DNA of 64,000 nt, taken from contig MU004234.1 of NCBI GenBank assembly GCA_010405405.1, forward strand, positions 1,817,563-1,881,562. The letters are read 5' to 3'. The stretch's first letter is position 1. Each line of letters begins with the position of its first letter. The translations under genes were made by a program, and so were the position numbers. Positions 13,114 through 25,451 of this stretch are shown one piece after another. A model generated the notes under the pieces. It saw only the letters and a program-made list of their open reading frames with translations, had not been told where the DNA came from and did no database searches. This DNA comes from Microthyrium microscopicum (lineage: Eukaryota > Ascomycota > Dothideomycetes > Microthyriales > Microthyriaceae).

Positions 13114-14324
13114 TCACACAAAGTCCTTTTCACTCCAACTCGTCGATCGTCTCCGTCTTGATGTCCGTATTCGATGCCAGGCCACCAGTCCAATTATGAG
13201 TATGATCAGGAGGTATTTCTTGGAGAGGATAGCGGATACCAGCCTTGGAACTAAGTGACCAGGCTTGAAGAGGCTGATGATGACTCCGCCATCGGCAGCA
13301 TGCCATGAAGACATCCCTAGATGCCGGAAGATTGGCGTTGTGACGGCGCCAGAGAGTCGATGGAGATTATTGGGTCCCCAAAGGACCCGTAGCGAATCGC
13401 GTTGAGGGAAGATTGATTGCATTGTACTGTGTATCAAGTCAGTCTTCACCCGGACAAGAAAAAAGTGCGACCCATGCATCGCTCCGAGGGTCAAAACTTA
13501 CGAAAGAAAATGACAACCCGTACTAAACATTACAGTGGCATAAGGTAGGCCAAACCAATTAATATTGTAACTCCGGAGATTCTCCAGAGTGAATTTCATG
13601 AAAGGATGTTTTGGAGCTACCATTAGGAATCCATTGGAAATTCCCATGGGTGTGGCAGCTGGTGCGACAAATTCAAATTGTCTGAGTGGATCGAGCGGCC
13701 TGCGGCATTCGAGATCTAGATCGAGGAAGACACCTATTGAACGCACGAAAGTCAGCTTGGTGCTAGATTGAAAGAGCATGGAAACTCGAATCATCAAAGT
13801 ATGATGTTTCGGATCGTGCAGGAAAACTCACCTCCATATGCGTACAATACCATGTACCGCAAGCTGTCAGCCTTTTGGATGGTAAAGCGATATGATGACC
13901 ACATATCAAAGAGATGGGGATATTCTTTGGCGACAAAATCGGCTGCATTATCGTCGGTCCAGAGCTTGAATTCATATCCCGGATGCATCCGGACGCATGC
14001 CTTTCTCGCGATTGTGACGTTTTCATTTGTTTTTGGAGAGCCAAGGAGTATTTGATGCATAATTGGTGGTACCGGAAGAGAGGTATTGAGGGTATTTGAT
14101 GGTGTTGTGGGATAGGAGTTGAATGTGATGTCAAAGTCATCGCGCGCCTTGGAGACGTGCAGATGCTCGGAAAAGGCATGAGCGATAAAAGGCCCACGAA
14201 AGAGGATGTTGTAGGTGATTCTAATGTATCCATGAAATAGCAGGACGATAGCGAACAGGGCGGGGAGGATAAGCAGAGCCTTCCTCCGCCGGCGCCGTCG
14301 GTTGGCGACTATTATGGTGGACAT
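13114..14324 (-). CDS. GT32 family glycosyltransferase (SUR1/OCH1-like), type II membrane protein
   Basis: Three exons: 14324-13832, 13733-13502 and 13426-13114 (introns of 98 and 75 bp, all GT-AG), giving about 345 residues. The N-terminus is short and basic (a run of Arg at residues 9-14), followed by a membrane anchor (residues about 16-34), as in Golgi type II glycosyltransferases. The catalytic domain contains PPIMHQILLG, WTDDNA, and, just after the first junction, YGGVFLDLDLEC with the D-x-D nucleotide-sugar and metal site. A later SSWHAADGG motif matches the family. A second hydrophobic segment near the C-terminus (YLLIILIIGLVAW) ending in a basic tail resembles yeast Sur1/Csh1, the mannosyltransferases acting on inositol phosphorylceramide. 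The family call is firm. Whether the substrate is sphingolipid or N-glycan is inference, favouring the Sur1 type because of the C-terminal membrane segment. It stands alone between gene-poor tracts. Confidence 0.88.
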
Positions 14325-16604
14325 TGTTGAGCATTATAGCACGGCAGCATGGAGTTGATGTAGGTGCCTTGAGAATAGCCGGACGTGTATGAAAAAGGAG
14401 GTTCAGAGGATGAAGGTTTTGTTTACTGGATGAGTTGTAGTAGCAATGGGGATCAAGTAGCGATGGAGGCGATTGAAGGAAGAAGGAGCTGGCGCTTGGC
14501 GGTTGAGTGAAGAAGGCAGTAGCACCAGGACAGAAGGAGAGCACTGGGTAGTGACCAGTTTCGGATATTGAGAAAGAGCAGGTGCGAGTGAAGAGAAGGC
14601 AGGATGGGGAAGCCACGGGTGAGCAACCACTGAGCCAGGAAGGAGTGAAGGAAGAAAGGACCTGGAAGGAAGGAACTACCATCCAACGAGTCCAGTCACG
14701 GCAAGTGCAATCAATGGCAATGGGAAAGGCAGTCAGAGTACCACGGCTTGGACTGTTGCAGGTCTTGTTCCTACTTTGCTTGATCGGAACTACCGCACAC
14801 ACGACAGTCAGTGTAAATCCAGTAAGGGCCCGTTGATTCGTTTGTTCGAGTTATTTGGGTCCGTCTGCGTTTGACTGTTGGAACATCTCCGAATGCAGGC
14901 AGTCAAGGCAGGCAAAGCAAATAGCGAATACCGCCTACGACCTGGGAGCTGGGAGCTGGCAAGAGAAAAGTCTGAGCGGTTGAGGATGGCGGAAGCACGG
15001 AGAGCCCGCTGGTAAGTAGAGCAGAGTATGAGCAGCAACTCAATTAATTTCAATGTTGCCAACCGATCCTTCAAACATTGCTTAGAAAGTTAGGGTAGCC
15101 CATAGGAGGTATCCCATGGCATAACCAACATGAGAGGCGCGGGCAAAGTCTCCAGAGCCGCGCTACCATGCCACACAGTAAATGCTTCACTTCCCAATCA
15201 ACTTCAATCGGCCCTCCGCCCTTTTGTCGCCTCGGAGTGGTGGGCTGTGTTGTCCAACAATAACACGTATTATTCTTGTATACCTGCCGTAGCCGCGATT
15301 TGGGGAATCTAGGATCGAGCCAAATCCTCCAACATCCATCTCTGTACCGCCCAGACTAGTGTAGTATGTGGTCTGTGTAGTATTAAATGATGCAAAATCA
15401 GACCAAAACTTTCAAGCAGTGCCGCACAACAAGTACTAGCCTTGCAACATGTTGCTGTTGCAGGATTGTTTGCAACGCATCATGCCTGCCATTGGGCCGC
15501 AAAATTAATTAATCTGACTACATGCTCGCATGTGGTTTGCCAGTGACGAGGGCTGTCAAAGTGAGGGCTAAAGGGCCGGTTACCAGATACAAACTGACCC
15601 TATGTCATTCATGAACGCTTATCATAGCTCCTGTTCAACCCGACGTAATTAGCCGCGTACACAAAGAGAATATTCGGTCAAAGTTGTCTGTGAGCTGGCT
15701 GGTGGTACGTTACGGAATGTCGTTGAGGTTGGAGGTCGTCTCACAAGGCTTGGAGAAGATGAGTGGTTCACAGGCATTGGGGTCTGGACTCTGATCGCCC
15801 AGCTTTTCCCGACTGACGGATTCTGCATGTAAGCACGAGGGAAAGGGTGCCTTGCAGGACGTACGCAGGTATGGTACTCGTGGTACAAGACTTAGTGGCT
15901 ACTCTTTCTATCTGTTAGCTTTGATTTTCCAAAGGGTTAATCCCTCAGGCTCAGATCGCTTAGATCGGTGGCATGGGAGTATTTTTGCATAGGGCTAATA
16001 TGATATCAGCTTTGTGTTTGGACGTCTGACCTGACTTTTCGCAGCCGACTGCTGTTTTCATTTGCAACTTGCAGTCAGCTCATGCTGCTTTAGCCCATCT
16101 GGAACGGACATTCTTAGCATGTTTGTTCTCCTAACGTATGATATTGGATTGATGGGATTGGTGATCTTCATCATGTTTCAATACATCTACAATGTGATGG
16201 TGTGCCAAGTGAGTTTGATATATGAAACAAATCGGAGCCCAAGAAAAGCTTACTTTTCCAACCCTGTGAAGCAAGATCTACACGCCCAGGTTTTGATTTA
16301 GATATATTTCTACCACATGGCTCGACCCATAAGTCCCAAGTCATAATTCAAGAGATGTAGGCAGTATATTAGCGAGTCGATTGAAGCGAAGAGTCTATTT
16401 TTGTTATGTAAGTTTCTCGTATGAACAAGTATAAACAAGGCTCGCTACGCCTTATATCTCGTTTCTTCAAAATCAAGCATTTGATACTAGCATCACTAGA
16501 TTTTACATGGGAAGATCAAGAATTGGCAAGAGTGTGCCCAGTAATTGGCATAGTCATTGATTTGTTCAACATCTCCTCTTGACCATCACTTCAACACTAC
16601 TCTA
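14325..16604. other. Intergenic, no supported gene
   Basis: About 2.3 kb between the GT32 start and the WSC remnant. The first part is presumably the GT32 promoter. All open frames are short and unlike known proteins. I see nothing else that I can support. Confidence 0.5.
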
Positions 16605-17361
16605 GAAAAGCTGTCTAGGATTCACTCGTTTCTCCTTCGGCACAGCTACCACTTGCTTGGTAAACAGGCTCAAAGCCGCAGAGCCTCCACATATCTGACT
16701 ACTATCATCTTCGCAAGGCATATTACATGCTGCCTCTGAAATTGGCTGGCTTTGTGAGATAGTATTCCCGCAGAAACACTGGCCCGCACATTCAGTCCCC
16801 GCAATGCTGAAGCCCATTGTGCTACAATAAGCAACACAGCCACTAGTAGCCATCCGATGTTGGCAATGGTAAGTCCGGACAGGGACGGTGGATAGACCTT
16901 GTCCGAATAACACCCTATATACGACCAGCCAGATGGTACGGATAGCGATGGGCCAGAGCCGGTTGTAGCTGGAGTGCTGACTGCGACGACTGCTGACTGG
17001 ACTGAAGAGCTAGCTAATTGTAAAATCATTGGCGTCGCTGCAGCACTCGGAGTCACCACTGTACCTAATTTGATACACCAGTGATGCTTCCTCCGAGCAG
17101 TGATGTAGGATAAGCCCAGTTGCAGGTTGCTTTGGTAGCCGGCCCAGGTCCAGCCTGAGGCGGATTGCAACTGGGCAAGTGTTCAAGCCAACCATCAATA
17201 ACTTCTGGTACAACACTAGGCTGTTTGCATGCATTGCGCTCAGCGTCCGTATATACGTCAGCAATCGAAGAGTGGAGCACTCGAAACCTTCCACTTAATC
17301 CTGAAATCTCCATACAGCAAGCAGTGCTAATATCAAAATCGGAATGAAACAGAAGAGACAA
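16605..17361 (-). pseudogene. Decayed WSC-domain protein gene
   Basis: A WSC carbohydrate-binding domain is readable in two frames: it starts with GWSYIGCYSD near 16,920 and, after a frame change near 16,862, continues as SGCVAYCSTMGFS, ECAGQCFCGN and CGGSAALSLF to a stop at 16,605. The spaced Cys pattern is typical of the family. Upstream (about 16,930-17,070) is a Ser/Thr/Ala-rich linker, joined by a further frame change near 17,065 to an N-terminal part with CKQPSVVPEVIDGWLEHLPSCN, which might be the end of a DUF1996-type domain (uncertain). The intervals between frames are far too short for normal introns, so I call this a host pseudogene with at least two frameshifts. Sequencing error is the alternative. 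Intact relatives are secreted or cell-wall sensor proteins. Confidence 0.6.
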
Positions 17362-17825
17362 GATCTAGGTGAGGTCCACTGCCCACATATAAAAGAAAGA
17401 GTCCAGTCATCAGTATCATGACTCTCGATGCGTGGCGTTTCTCTGTACATTCCTACGTAGCTTGAGTATATGTGGCAAGCTTCTTGCATGCACGATAGCG
17501 TCATGAAAATCCTACAGAGTGAGGCGCAGTACTCAGCCTGTAGTTCAGAAATGACATATCACCAGATGAAAGTAGCTATGAAGAACGACTATATAATATC
17601 TGCAAAGAGCATATTGCCAAAACGAGCAAAGCCTTTTACCTGAATATGGATTTCACAAATACAGAATACCAAGCTGATCTACTTGACTTTCAAAGCAGTC
17701 ATGGCCTAGATGGTTCCGACAATGCTAGAATATTGGTCAGTCAAACATTGCTATATATCCATTATCAGCACCGAGTAGTTGACATTCACACAGGTCATTA
17801 GCGGTATTCTGAATGTAGATGCAGG

Positions 17826-18786
17826 TCACGGTCTAAGTTTCACGAAACGGACTGTTGAGAGATTGGGTAATGTGAGAATTGCGGATGCAGATATCGTGGT
17901 TCCCGGGGATGCCAATGGCCAGTCCAAAGGGTGAGCCACTACAACTATTGCTTTGTCTGAAAGCTTCTGCTGATGTTCTGCAGATATGCATTTGTGATTG
18001 CAGATAGCGCTGAGCAAGCTGCTGAACTTGCTGAGAAGGTGGATGGGTTTCGCGCCGACAGACAACGGACTTTCTCGGCTCAATTTGTACAGAATTGAGA
18101 ATTCGAGAAGTTCTATACGCTGGTGCTTTCATATGGCAATCCATGACTTCTTTTGATGTTAGAGAACCACGGTCGCTCGAGCAGTTTGTAGAGACTTTGT
18201 CCGGCCTGATAGGTCTGCTGCGCATCCGATTGATCCCACGGATGAACGAGCTTCGCACTGAGTTTCTTATCCATGGCCTCAGGAATCCACATCGCACGAT
18301 CGCTATCAACATCCGGATCACCTAGCCAGGGGATGACTCGGTTCGAGCAACTGAAGATATCTCCCATCAAATTGACTTTGATGTGACCTTTCAGAGACAT
18401 TGCTTTGATCAATAGTGAGCTTACGTCAACCCAAAGAGTTCTACCTCGACCGTCTATCCGAGATAATAAAGGGCCGAGTACAGATTCTCGATGATGGCAA
18501 GTGCTTTGCCGTTCACAAATGCAGTCCTATTGTGGTCCATAGAGCCCCAGCATTATGAAAGATCTTTGTATGAGTGTTCGGGAGCAGTCGGTGGCCAGTC
18601 GTTGACGTGGAAGATCTCGCAAATCGGTAACTCTGGTCTCTCCCAATCGCTGAGCAAGCGTAAAAAGCGGACGCATGGTCGGCTTTGGTCCAGTGGTTCG
18701 TACTGAAATCTATCCAGGTTCTCAATAAACTGCTCCAGTGATGACTGCGAGTGATGAGGTCTTTTCAGTTCGTTTGAATGGTTCAT
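17826..18786 (-). pseudogene. Decayed heterokaryon-incompatibility (HET) domain gene
   Basis: From an ATG at 18,786 the frame reads like the start of a HET protein: FQYEPLDQSRPCVRFLRLL, then ICEIFHVND. An in-frame stop lies where the family has the Tyr of its LSYxWG box, and the sequence carries on as CWGSMDHNRTAFVNGKALAI and LYSALYYL. A frame change near 18,465 leads to GRGRTLWVDV, NLMGDIFSCSNRVIPWLGDPD and LLERPWF, all standard HET blocks. The expected CINQ segment after WVD is altered. Further coding-like sequence in other frames continues to about 17,826. HET proteins trigger incompatibility cell death between fungal strains and often decay. At least one stop and one frameshift argue for a pseudogene. 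A hidden intron at the WVD/VNLMGD position (18,385-18,425) could explain part of the mismatch but not the stop. Confidence 0.7.
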
Positions 18787-19487
18787 CTCACCGGATAAGT
18801 TTCGAGAAAAGAAGAGTGTCTGGATAAGAAATGTCAAGAAAGATCTTGATAGGACAACATATGCGTACCGCACATTTGGTTACGGTGGGATAGTACTTGA
18901 TAAGCCTTTCAGGTAGTGCTTTGCTTTAGGTTACTAGGTGGAAATCTCACTATATCCAATTCGAGACTTATAAGGATCATTTCTTAGAAGATGGAAGCTC
19001 AATTTCAAATAGTGGTTAGGCTAGTGTTGTAAGATTGCTACGTCGCGTGCTGCGTCGCGTGTCGCTCGTGGTCGTGAACCCGTGGATCAGCTTGGACAGC
19101 GCGCCAGTGGTAGGGAATACCATGTGGCAATAGATGAGTTTGCTTGCATTGTATCGATGTCAAACTCGGGCCTTTAATGCAATAATGAAGATGGAAAAAT
19201 GTACATGGCGTAGTATGTACTGTACCGTTACGGAGTAAAGAACAAAAGCTCCTCTCCAACACGAGGCAGGCGCTTGGACCGCGTAACTCAACGTCGCCCC
19301 AAATTGTTGTCTCTCTTTCTTCCTCTCAAGCTTCTTCTGCCCCGCCAGCTTTCTATCATCATATTCCTCTGTGTTTAAATTCCAGGCCGCCTGCTTTACC
19401 CTCCTCTTTCTTGGCCACCCCAGTTTCTGGCATTTGAGTCCATCTCAGCGACCGTATGGTCGTATACATCGTCTCTCTCCAGCAGCC
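18787..19487. promoter_or_regulatory. Upstream region of edc3
   Basis: About 700 bases separate the HET remnant from the edc3 start. The last 180 bases are pyrimidine-rich (CTCTCTTTCTTCCTCTC near 19,310-19,326), typical of fungal promoters and 5' leaders. A short CG-rich direct repeat of the type CGTCGCGTG occurs at about 19,040-19,064. No gene is seen. Confidence 0.4.
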
Positions 19488-22090
19488 ATGGACATGGACG
19501 TTGTTGGCCAGAATGTATTGGTGACACTCATAGACCCTCCCGGTCGAATGGTTCAAGGAGTCATTGTTGAGGTTGTCACAAATCCTGAGACTGCGCAGGC
19601 TCTAGTTCTCCGCAATGGTAAGTGCTTGCTCATGTCTGTCAGAGCCCCAATGAACCTGTCTAATCTTCCTCAGCGCTGTTCCGTGACACTGGCCATCGCT
19701 TTCCGACAATACCTCTTCCAGCAGCAAATATCAAGGACATTTCGACATTAAACCTGCCTCCCTTACCTCCTCCGATTGTCGAAGCTGCTGCTGCCCCTGC
19801 TCAGTCCCAAAATCAAAAGCCTCCACCCGTTCAGTTACCTGTCGACCCAGCTATCGTTTCCGTTGGCAAGTCACGTCCTACTTCACAGATATATCGCGGT
19901 CAAGACCTGGTACAAGCTACTCAATCAACGAGCCATCGCTTATCGACTACGTCATCATTGGCATCTGGCCATATCCCACAAGGCACCGTTACAACAGCTT
20001 GGGGCAAAGGGCCCAAAGTCACCAACGCTGCGCGCCTCAATGGACCATTTTCTGGCACGGATATAAACGGTCTGAAAGGTGGAGGTGATGCGACGGACGA
20101 AGAAGCTACTGATAAAATCCCCACTGGTCCCAAGTCGCAGCGCAAGCAGCGTGCTGCTCCTGTGGCCAATCAACCTGCGCCGCGTCCGCCATTTACAATT
20201 CTACGGAGGGAAAGCAAGCTCAAGGAAGCAATTGTTCCTCCCGTGAATGATGAACTAGTGCGACGGGAATCGATCCAGACGTCTGTTACTGTTACTGCTG
20301 CGAAGATTGCCGCAACCCAGTCGCCAAAACGATCACGGAAGAACCAGCGCGAGTCCCGGCAAGGTGCCCAAACAGGCTATTCTGGAAAAGGTTGGCGTCA
20401 AAGCCCAATGCTTAAGGAAGCTGGTGGCGATGAAGCGGAGAACTCACATGCACCATCAACCAAGTCTCGTAGAAGGAAGGCTCAAAAAGGTCGCGTCACA
20501 AGGGAAGACCGTACAGGTTGGGCTACTGAGGATGCCACTGATATTCAAGAGATGGGTGATTTCGATTTCGAGGGTAACCTTGGCAAATTTGACAAGAAAG
20601 GCGTATTTGAGCAACTCCGTCGAGAGGATGTTGTCCCAGAAGAGCAACGTCTTGTCGGTCACAACAAGATTGGAAAGAAGCCCATTGTTGCCTCGCGACC
20701 TGGAACCTTTGGTGGCACAAAGCTGCATCCTACTGAAAATGTTCTGGATGTGAAGCCAGTATCGCGTCGAGGTAGTGCCCGACAGCGTTCACTGTCTTCA
20801 GATACATCCTCTCAGGAGGACGTGGAAGATATCCGTGCTGGTAGCCGACTTTCTTCTCGGTTGCAACAGAAAAGGTTTCCCAAGAAGACTTCGTCCACGA
20901 ACCTCTCAAAGATGGGTCTTACCAGCATCGAAGCTGCAGCCAGCACCAGATTTGATAATTCCGATCTACTACCGCTGCATGTACGGCACACAAATACGGC
21001 ATCATCAACATCTAATGGAGCGTTACCTAGAATGACCCCGTCCGAATCCGAAGGCCTTGCTTATGAAGAGGCTGAAAGCACAGTAAGCGTCAACTTTTAT
21101 GTCGGGAAAAGTCGTACAATCTGCCCAGTTATTACCCCAGGTGGCATGTCGGCATTGGAAGATCTAGCAATCTCGGAGCACAAATTAAAACTGCAAACCA
21201 TCAACGAGAATGCTGGGCGCAGCTTGGCAGAAATCGTCCTTGCAGAATTCACCGAAGGCAAACACCAAATGTCCACATCGCCCACCGCCATCTTCCTTGT
21301 TGGCAACCACCGAGCTGGTGCCCGCGCTCTCGTCGCTGCTCGCCATATGCGCAACCGCGGATTTAAGACTGTCTGCTGCGTTCTCGGCCTCGATCGCCCG
21401 GGCAGCCAACTCGACGTGGAAGTAGACAAGCAGCTACGCACCATTCGCCGCACACCCGAGGCTGTCGTTGCCAATTGGCGCGAAGTCCACAAGTACCTTC
21501 TCGTTAATGAAGAACAAGGTTACTTTGCCGACGTCTGGATAGATGCGCTCCTTGCACCAGGTCACTCCTACGACACTCTTGTACCTGAAGACCAGAACGC
21601 TGTGCGCGATATGGTCGCTTGGACTAATAAGCGGCCAGCAGGCCACGGACCACGTGTAATCTTCAGTATCGATACACCCTGTGGTATTAATGCAAGCAAT
21701 GGTAGGCCTGAAGTACACACTCTCCTTGAATCTCCTACTAATGCGCTCGCAGGCGAGATACTATCGACAGAGACTAGCAGTCGTGTCCATATGCATTCGA
21801 GCTATATAGTGTCCATGGGTGCGCCGCGCACGGGTTTACTGGTGGCATTAAGAAATGCTTGGAGCGTGTTTACGGCTGAGGGTGCCAGAAACTACTCGTC
21901 GGCGTGGACAGAGGCGCTGTTAACGGTCGCGGTGTATGTCGTTGATATTGGCATCAATGAAGTTTGGCGCGCTTTTGGCCAGCAGCTTGGGCTAGCGACG
22001 GGCTCTGGCGTGGACTTTGGTATGAAGTGGTATCGCACACTAAGGCTTGATACACCGCCGGGTAGCGATCAGGAACTGGAGACTGAATAA
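19488..22090 (+). CDS. edc3: Edc3, enhancer of mRNA decapping
   Basis: Two exons, 19488-19617 and 19674-22090 (56-bp GT-AG intron), give about 848 residues. The N-terminus (residues 1-65) is an Lsm-like domain beginning MDMDVVGQNVLVTLIDPPG. A long disordered linker follows. Near residues 255-300 is the FDF motif region (GDFDFEGNLGKFDKKGVFEQL) that binds the Dhh1/DDX6 helicase. The C-terminal part (about residues 430-840) is a YjeF_N Rossmann-like domain, with VGNHRAGARALVAARHMRNRG and DALLAPG, which dimerises Edc3. Edc3 activates the Dcp1-Dcp2 decapping enzyme and scaffolds P-bodies in the cytoplasm. The start is the first ATG of the Lsm frame; the second Met, two codons on, would also serve. 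The protein is longer than yeast Edc3 because of the linker, as is usual in filamentous ascomycetes. Its 3' end faces that of the SDR gene. Confidence 0.92.
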
Positions 22091-22454
22091 TTCTCGAAGC
22101 TTTAGAAAGGGTAGGAAGAGACGGCATGTTTTGGAACGTAATGGTAATGAAGGTACGAATCACAAGATGACTAGCATGGAAGGAAGAAGAACATTAAGCA
22201 GCATACATTTTTGTAATATAGCATCAGCACTGGGCATTTTCAGAAGTGCGAAGCGATAAAAATATTGTAATCAAGCGTGGCATTTGCTCGTCTTATAGAC
22301 ATATGCTACATAAAACCATCATCTCAATTAACTCATATCTACCCAACCAGATCCTAGTTGTGCAGAGAGCCATGTCCAAACCCAATATCTTCGCCTACCA
22401 GCTATGCATCTAGTTTATTTACCATCCAAAAGGGCTTTTATGTCGTATCCACAT
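22091..22454. other. Convergent 3' region between edc3 and the SDR gene
   Basis: 364 bases shared by the 3' ends of two convergent genes. It is AT-rich, and I see no gene or clear structure. Confidence 0.4.
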
Positions 22455-23261
22455 TTACTGGGAAGATCCACCAGAAATTGTGATGATTTGTCCGTTGACC
22501 CATCCACCATCGTCGCTGGCGAGGAAAGCGACCACGCGTGCCACATCCTCTGGCTCAGCACAGCGGCCGAGTGGGCAGTTATCTGCCATCATCTTCTCGA
22601 TAGTGGAGCCGGGAATATCTGGTGTGCCGCCGGGAATGTAGTGCCATGCGTTTTGAGTGAACATGTCGCTCTTGATGCCACCAGGTGCTACGCCGTTGAC
22701 TGTGATGCCGCGGGCACCGAAATCAGTCGCGAATGCCTTGACGAAACCAATAACCGCCATCTTGCTGCCGTTGTATAGCGCATGGTTCTTAACACCAAGA
22801 AGCCCAGCTGCGATACTGCTCATGAGGATCACACGTCCATCATTCTCGAGGTATTTGAACGCCGCTTGGCCAACGAAGAACTGTGCGCGGGTGTTGAGGT
22901 TAAAGACATGGTCGAATTTCTCTTCCGTGATATCTTCAGTCTTGTCCCAGCTTTCTGTGCCGCTGTTGCTCATGACAATGTTGATTTTGCCCAGTGCCTT
23001 CTTGGACTCGGTGAACAGGCGGTCGATTTCGGACACTTTGGAGACATCTGCTTGGATGGCGACGGCTTTGGCACCATTGTTGAAACCTTCGATGATCTTG
23101 ACGACTTCGTTGGCTGGGCCTTCGGATGAGACGTAGTTGACGATGACGGAGCAGCCGCGCTTGCCGAGCTCGATGGCGCAGCCGCGGCCGATTCCGCGGC
23201 CGGCGCCGGTGATGAGGGCGACTTTGCCTTCGAGGGAGGCGGTGGGGACTGCGAGAACCAT
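22455..23261 (-). CDS. Short-chain dehydrogenase, polyhydroxynaphthalene reductase-like
   Basis: Intronless, 268 residues, a complete classical SDR. The NADP(H) fold motif TGAGRGIG is at residues 19-26, followed by the NSG of the NNAG-type motif near residue 101, the catalytic Ser in LMSSIAAG (about 149-151), and YNGSK (Tyr about 165, Lys 169). The C-terminus FLASDDGGWVNGQIITISGG is standard. The overall sequence closely resembles fungal 1,3,6,8-tetrahydroxynaphthalene and versicolorin-type reductases (for example APGGIKSDMF and YIPGG), which reduce aromatic polyketides in melanin or mycotoxin pathways. No polyketide synthase or scytalone dehydratase gene lies nearby, so a melanin role is possible but not shown. 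The first ATG is used; the SDR core starts 12 residues later. Confidence 0.9.
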   Translation of the reverse strand: MVLAVPTASLEGKVALITGAGRGIGRGCAIELGKRGCSVIVNYVSSEGPANEVVKIIEGFNNGAKAVAIQADVSKVSEIDRLFTESKKALGKINIVMSNSGTESWDKTEDITEEKFDHVFNLNTRAQFFVGQAAFKYLENDGRVILMSSIAAGLLGVKNHALYNGSKMAVIGFVKAFATDFGARGITVNGVAPGGIKSDMFTQNAWHYIPGGTPDIPGSTIEKMMADNCPLGRCAEPEDVARVVAFLASDDGGWVNGQIITISGGSSQ

Positions 23262-25451
23262 GGTTTGTTTTTGGAGGTGGTTATGGAAGGGTGGTTAAGT
23301 GGTCTTGAGAGGGTTAATTAGCTACGTGAGTTCGATACAACCAACGACCATGAGCTGACTCTACATACAGTTGTATAGATGTCAATTGAGACAAGATAGC
23401 GAAGGTTCAGGAGAAGCAAATGATATTCGAAACCCCATCGCTGACAACCAGCCGCCTCCATTTATATACAGCGGGTCGGGTGGAGCCCAAGGCGGGGATC
23501 CGGCATACCAACACACGCAACGAAAATCATAATCCAATGGATAGCTTACCGTACCGACCAAGCTCTGCCGCGCCAACTTCATTTCTGCCGACCAGCCAAA
23601 ACGCAGAGTGCAGACATTGCAGATGAACTGTTACGAGGTGGCCATAGTAGCTACACGAGAACGGTCGAGGGTGTTGATGAAGAGACGTGGGGAGCAAAGT
23701 GTGAGAAGTGTGTATATGTGCGGCAGTAAATGGTGGAGCGTGCGCTAGAGCTGTCAAAAGATGATTGCCGTTGAAACAATTGATGATGGGCATCCGGTCC
23801 GAAGCTGCAAGAGCTCCTGAAGCTACGATTTAATCGGGGCCGATCGTCGGCGATGTGGGTTTCAGCCGCATGCTAATTCTCTTGGAGTTTAGTTGCAAGG
23901 CTGGCAGGTCTTGTTGGCTGCTTCTCCGTGGTGGTTCTATTTCTAGCCTGCCTGATCGAGTTATTTTCAGCCTGATGGACGGATTAGAAAATTTATACTT
24001 GGGCGAACAATTCAGTTCTGGCTCAAATCAATTGAGATGTGTCAATCCAAATCCAGATTTGGACTCAAACTTGTTTTCGGAGGCAGAAACATATTTCGTT
24101 AGATGCAGATTTTCAAATCGAGCATATTCTGTTTCGCCTTGTGTCTGAGCCTTGTAGCAATAAGCCGTTCAAAATAGCTGAACTAATCCCCTTTTATTTT
24201 TCATCTTTCATTTGAAGTCCTGATTAATTGCGTGGAGCAGCAATTCTTTCTACGGAGAATTCTTTAGAAGACAGATGGAAAAAGTGTTTTGGCGTTCCCC
24301 GAGTAGTTCATGTACAAAGTTAGCGAAAATGGCTAAAATCATCAGGTTTACATGTGGTCTAGTTGTTCGCAGAAATTAGCACGAAGAAAGGGCAAAGCTA
24401 TCATCGCTAGGGTCTTCTAAGGTCTAAATACCGGCTTACTAACAAAAGGTTTAGAAGCAAAGAGTTTGACCAGCTTTACCTCGAGTATTGAAATTTCCCA
24501 AAACGTAAGGCTATAAGCCTAGGAGTAAAATCATCGATCTTACGAAAACCTAGGTAGTGCTTACGGGGAATAGACAGATGCCTAGTAGGTCCAGTACTTG
24601 ACGAAGTCTTGTGCGCCCCTAACCTTGCGAGCAAATCCCACATAGCAAGAGGACGATTTCCGCCTGAGGACTGCATGAGCAGTCCTTTTTTTGAGTATCG
24701 GTGATTCGGATTTCATTGAAATGAGTATCTTTAATATCTGACCGTTTTTTCGAAGCGCATTATTCCAGTTTTTATTGCTCTTCGATTCGCTTCGTTGATT
24801 TGATTAACGTTTAAGGCACCTGAACATTGATCTGTTTGTGTTCCTTCAGATACGGTGGTTTTAAAAAGCATGTCTCTTGCCCAGATATCATCTTACTTGA
24901 GTATTTACCGTTCAAAGTCTTTTAGAAGCTTATGAACGCAATACCAAGATTGAATCGGTGTACTTTTCAGCCAGCCAGTAAGCGAAGTTGTCAACATGTC
25001 GTCGGCATATCCAGTATGGCATTGCTAGGGCTTAAGAAGCACATTCCATAGCGCACTCTCTGGGTGAAGTGAATACTGTACTTTCTGATGGAGATATCCA
25101 GTAGTTTTTACCCGAAAGAGCTACCGCTGACATTGATGAACTCAAGAATTTTCGTTCTCGGTCAAAGTCTGTGTTTCCTCGAAAATCAAATAATGAGCAT
25201 ATCACGGTCTCTAAAACAGCTTCAACAGTGGCTAGTGTCGCCACATCAGACTTGTCCGAAAGCCGACGTCCGTGCGGATATATATATGAATGGTACTTGG
25301 TCTATCCTCAATTTTATACAACCTAACAAGTAGCTTCCATTGACGAAGAAATCTAAAGAAGCATCATGCCAACTTCACTCCTTCTGTTGACCAATTTTGG
25401 GAGCAACAAAACCAACGATACTTTGCCTGATCCCCAGAACATGGAGTAAAG
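23262..25451. other. Intergenic, no supported gene
   Basis: About 2.2 kb between the SDR start and the lactonase-like gene. The first 300 bases are presumably the SDR promoter. Small frames (for example 24,476-24,676) have no recognisable features. Nothing else is supported. Confidence 0.5.

Noticed and set aside
14221-14802. Minus-strand frame overlapping the GT32 start
   Set aside because: It overlaps the well-supported first exon in another frame and looks like promoter and leader sequence.
18385-18425. Possible intron in the HET remnant
   Set aside because: A GTAAGC donor is present, but the acceptor gives the wrong phase, and the upstream stop would remain.
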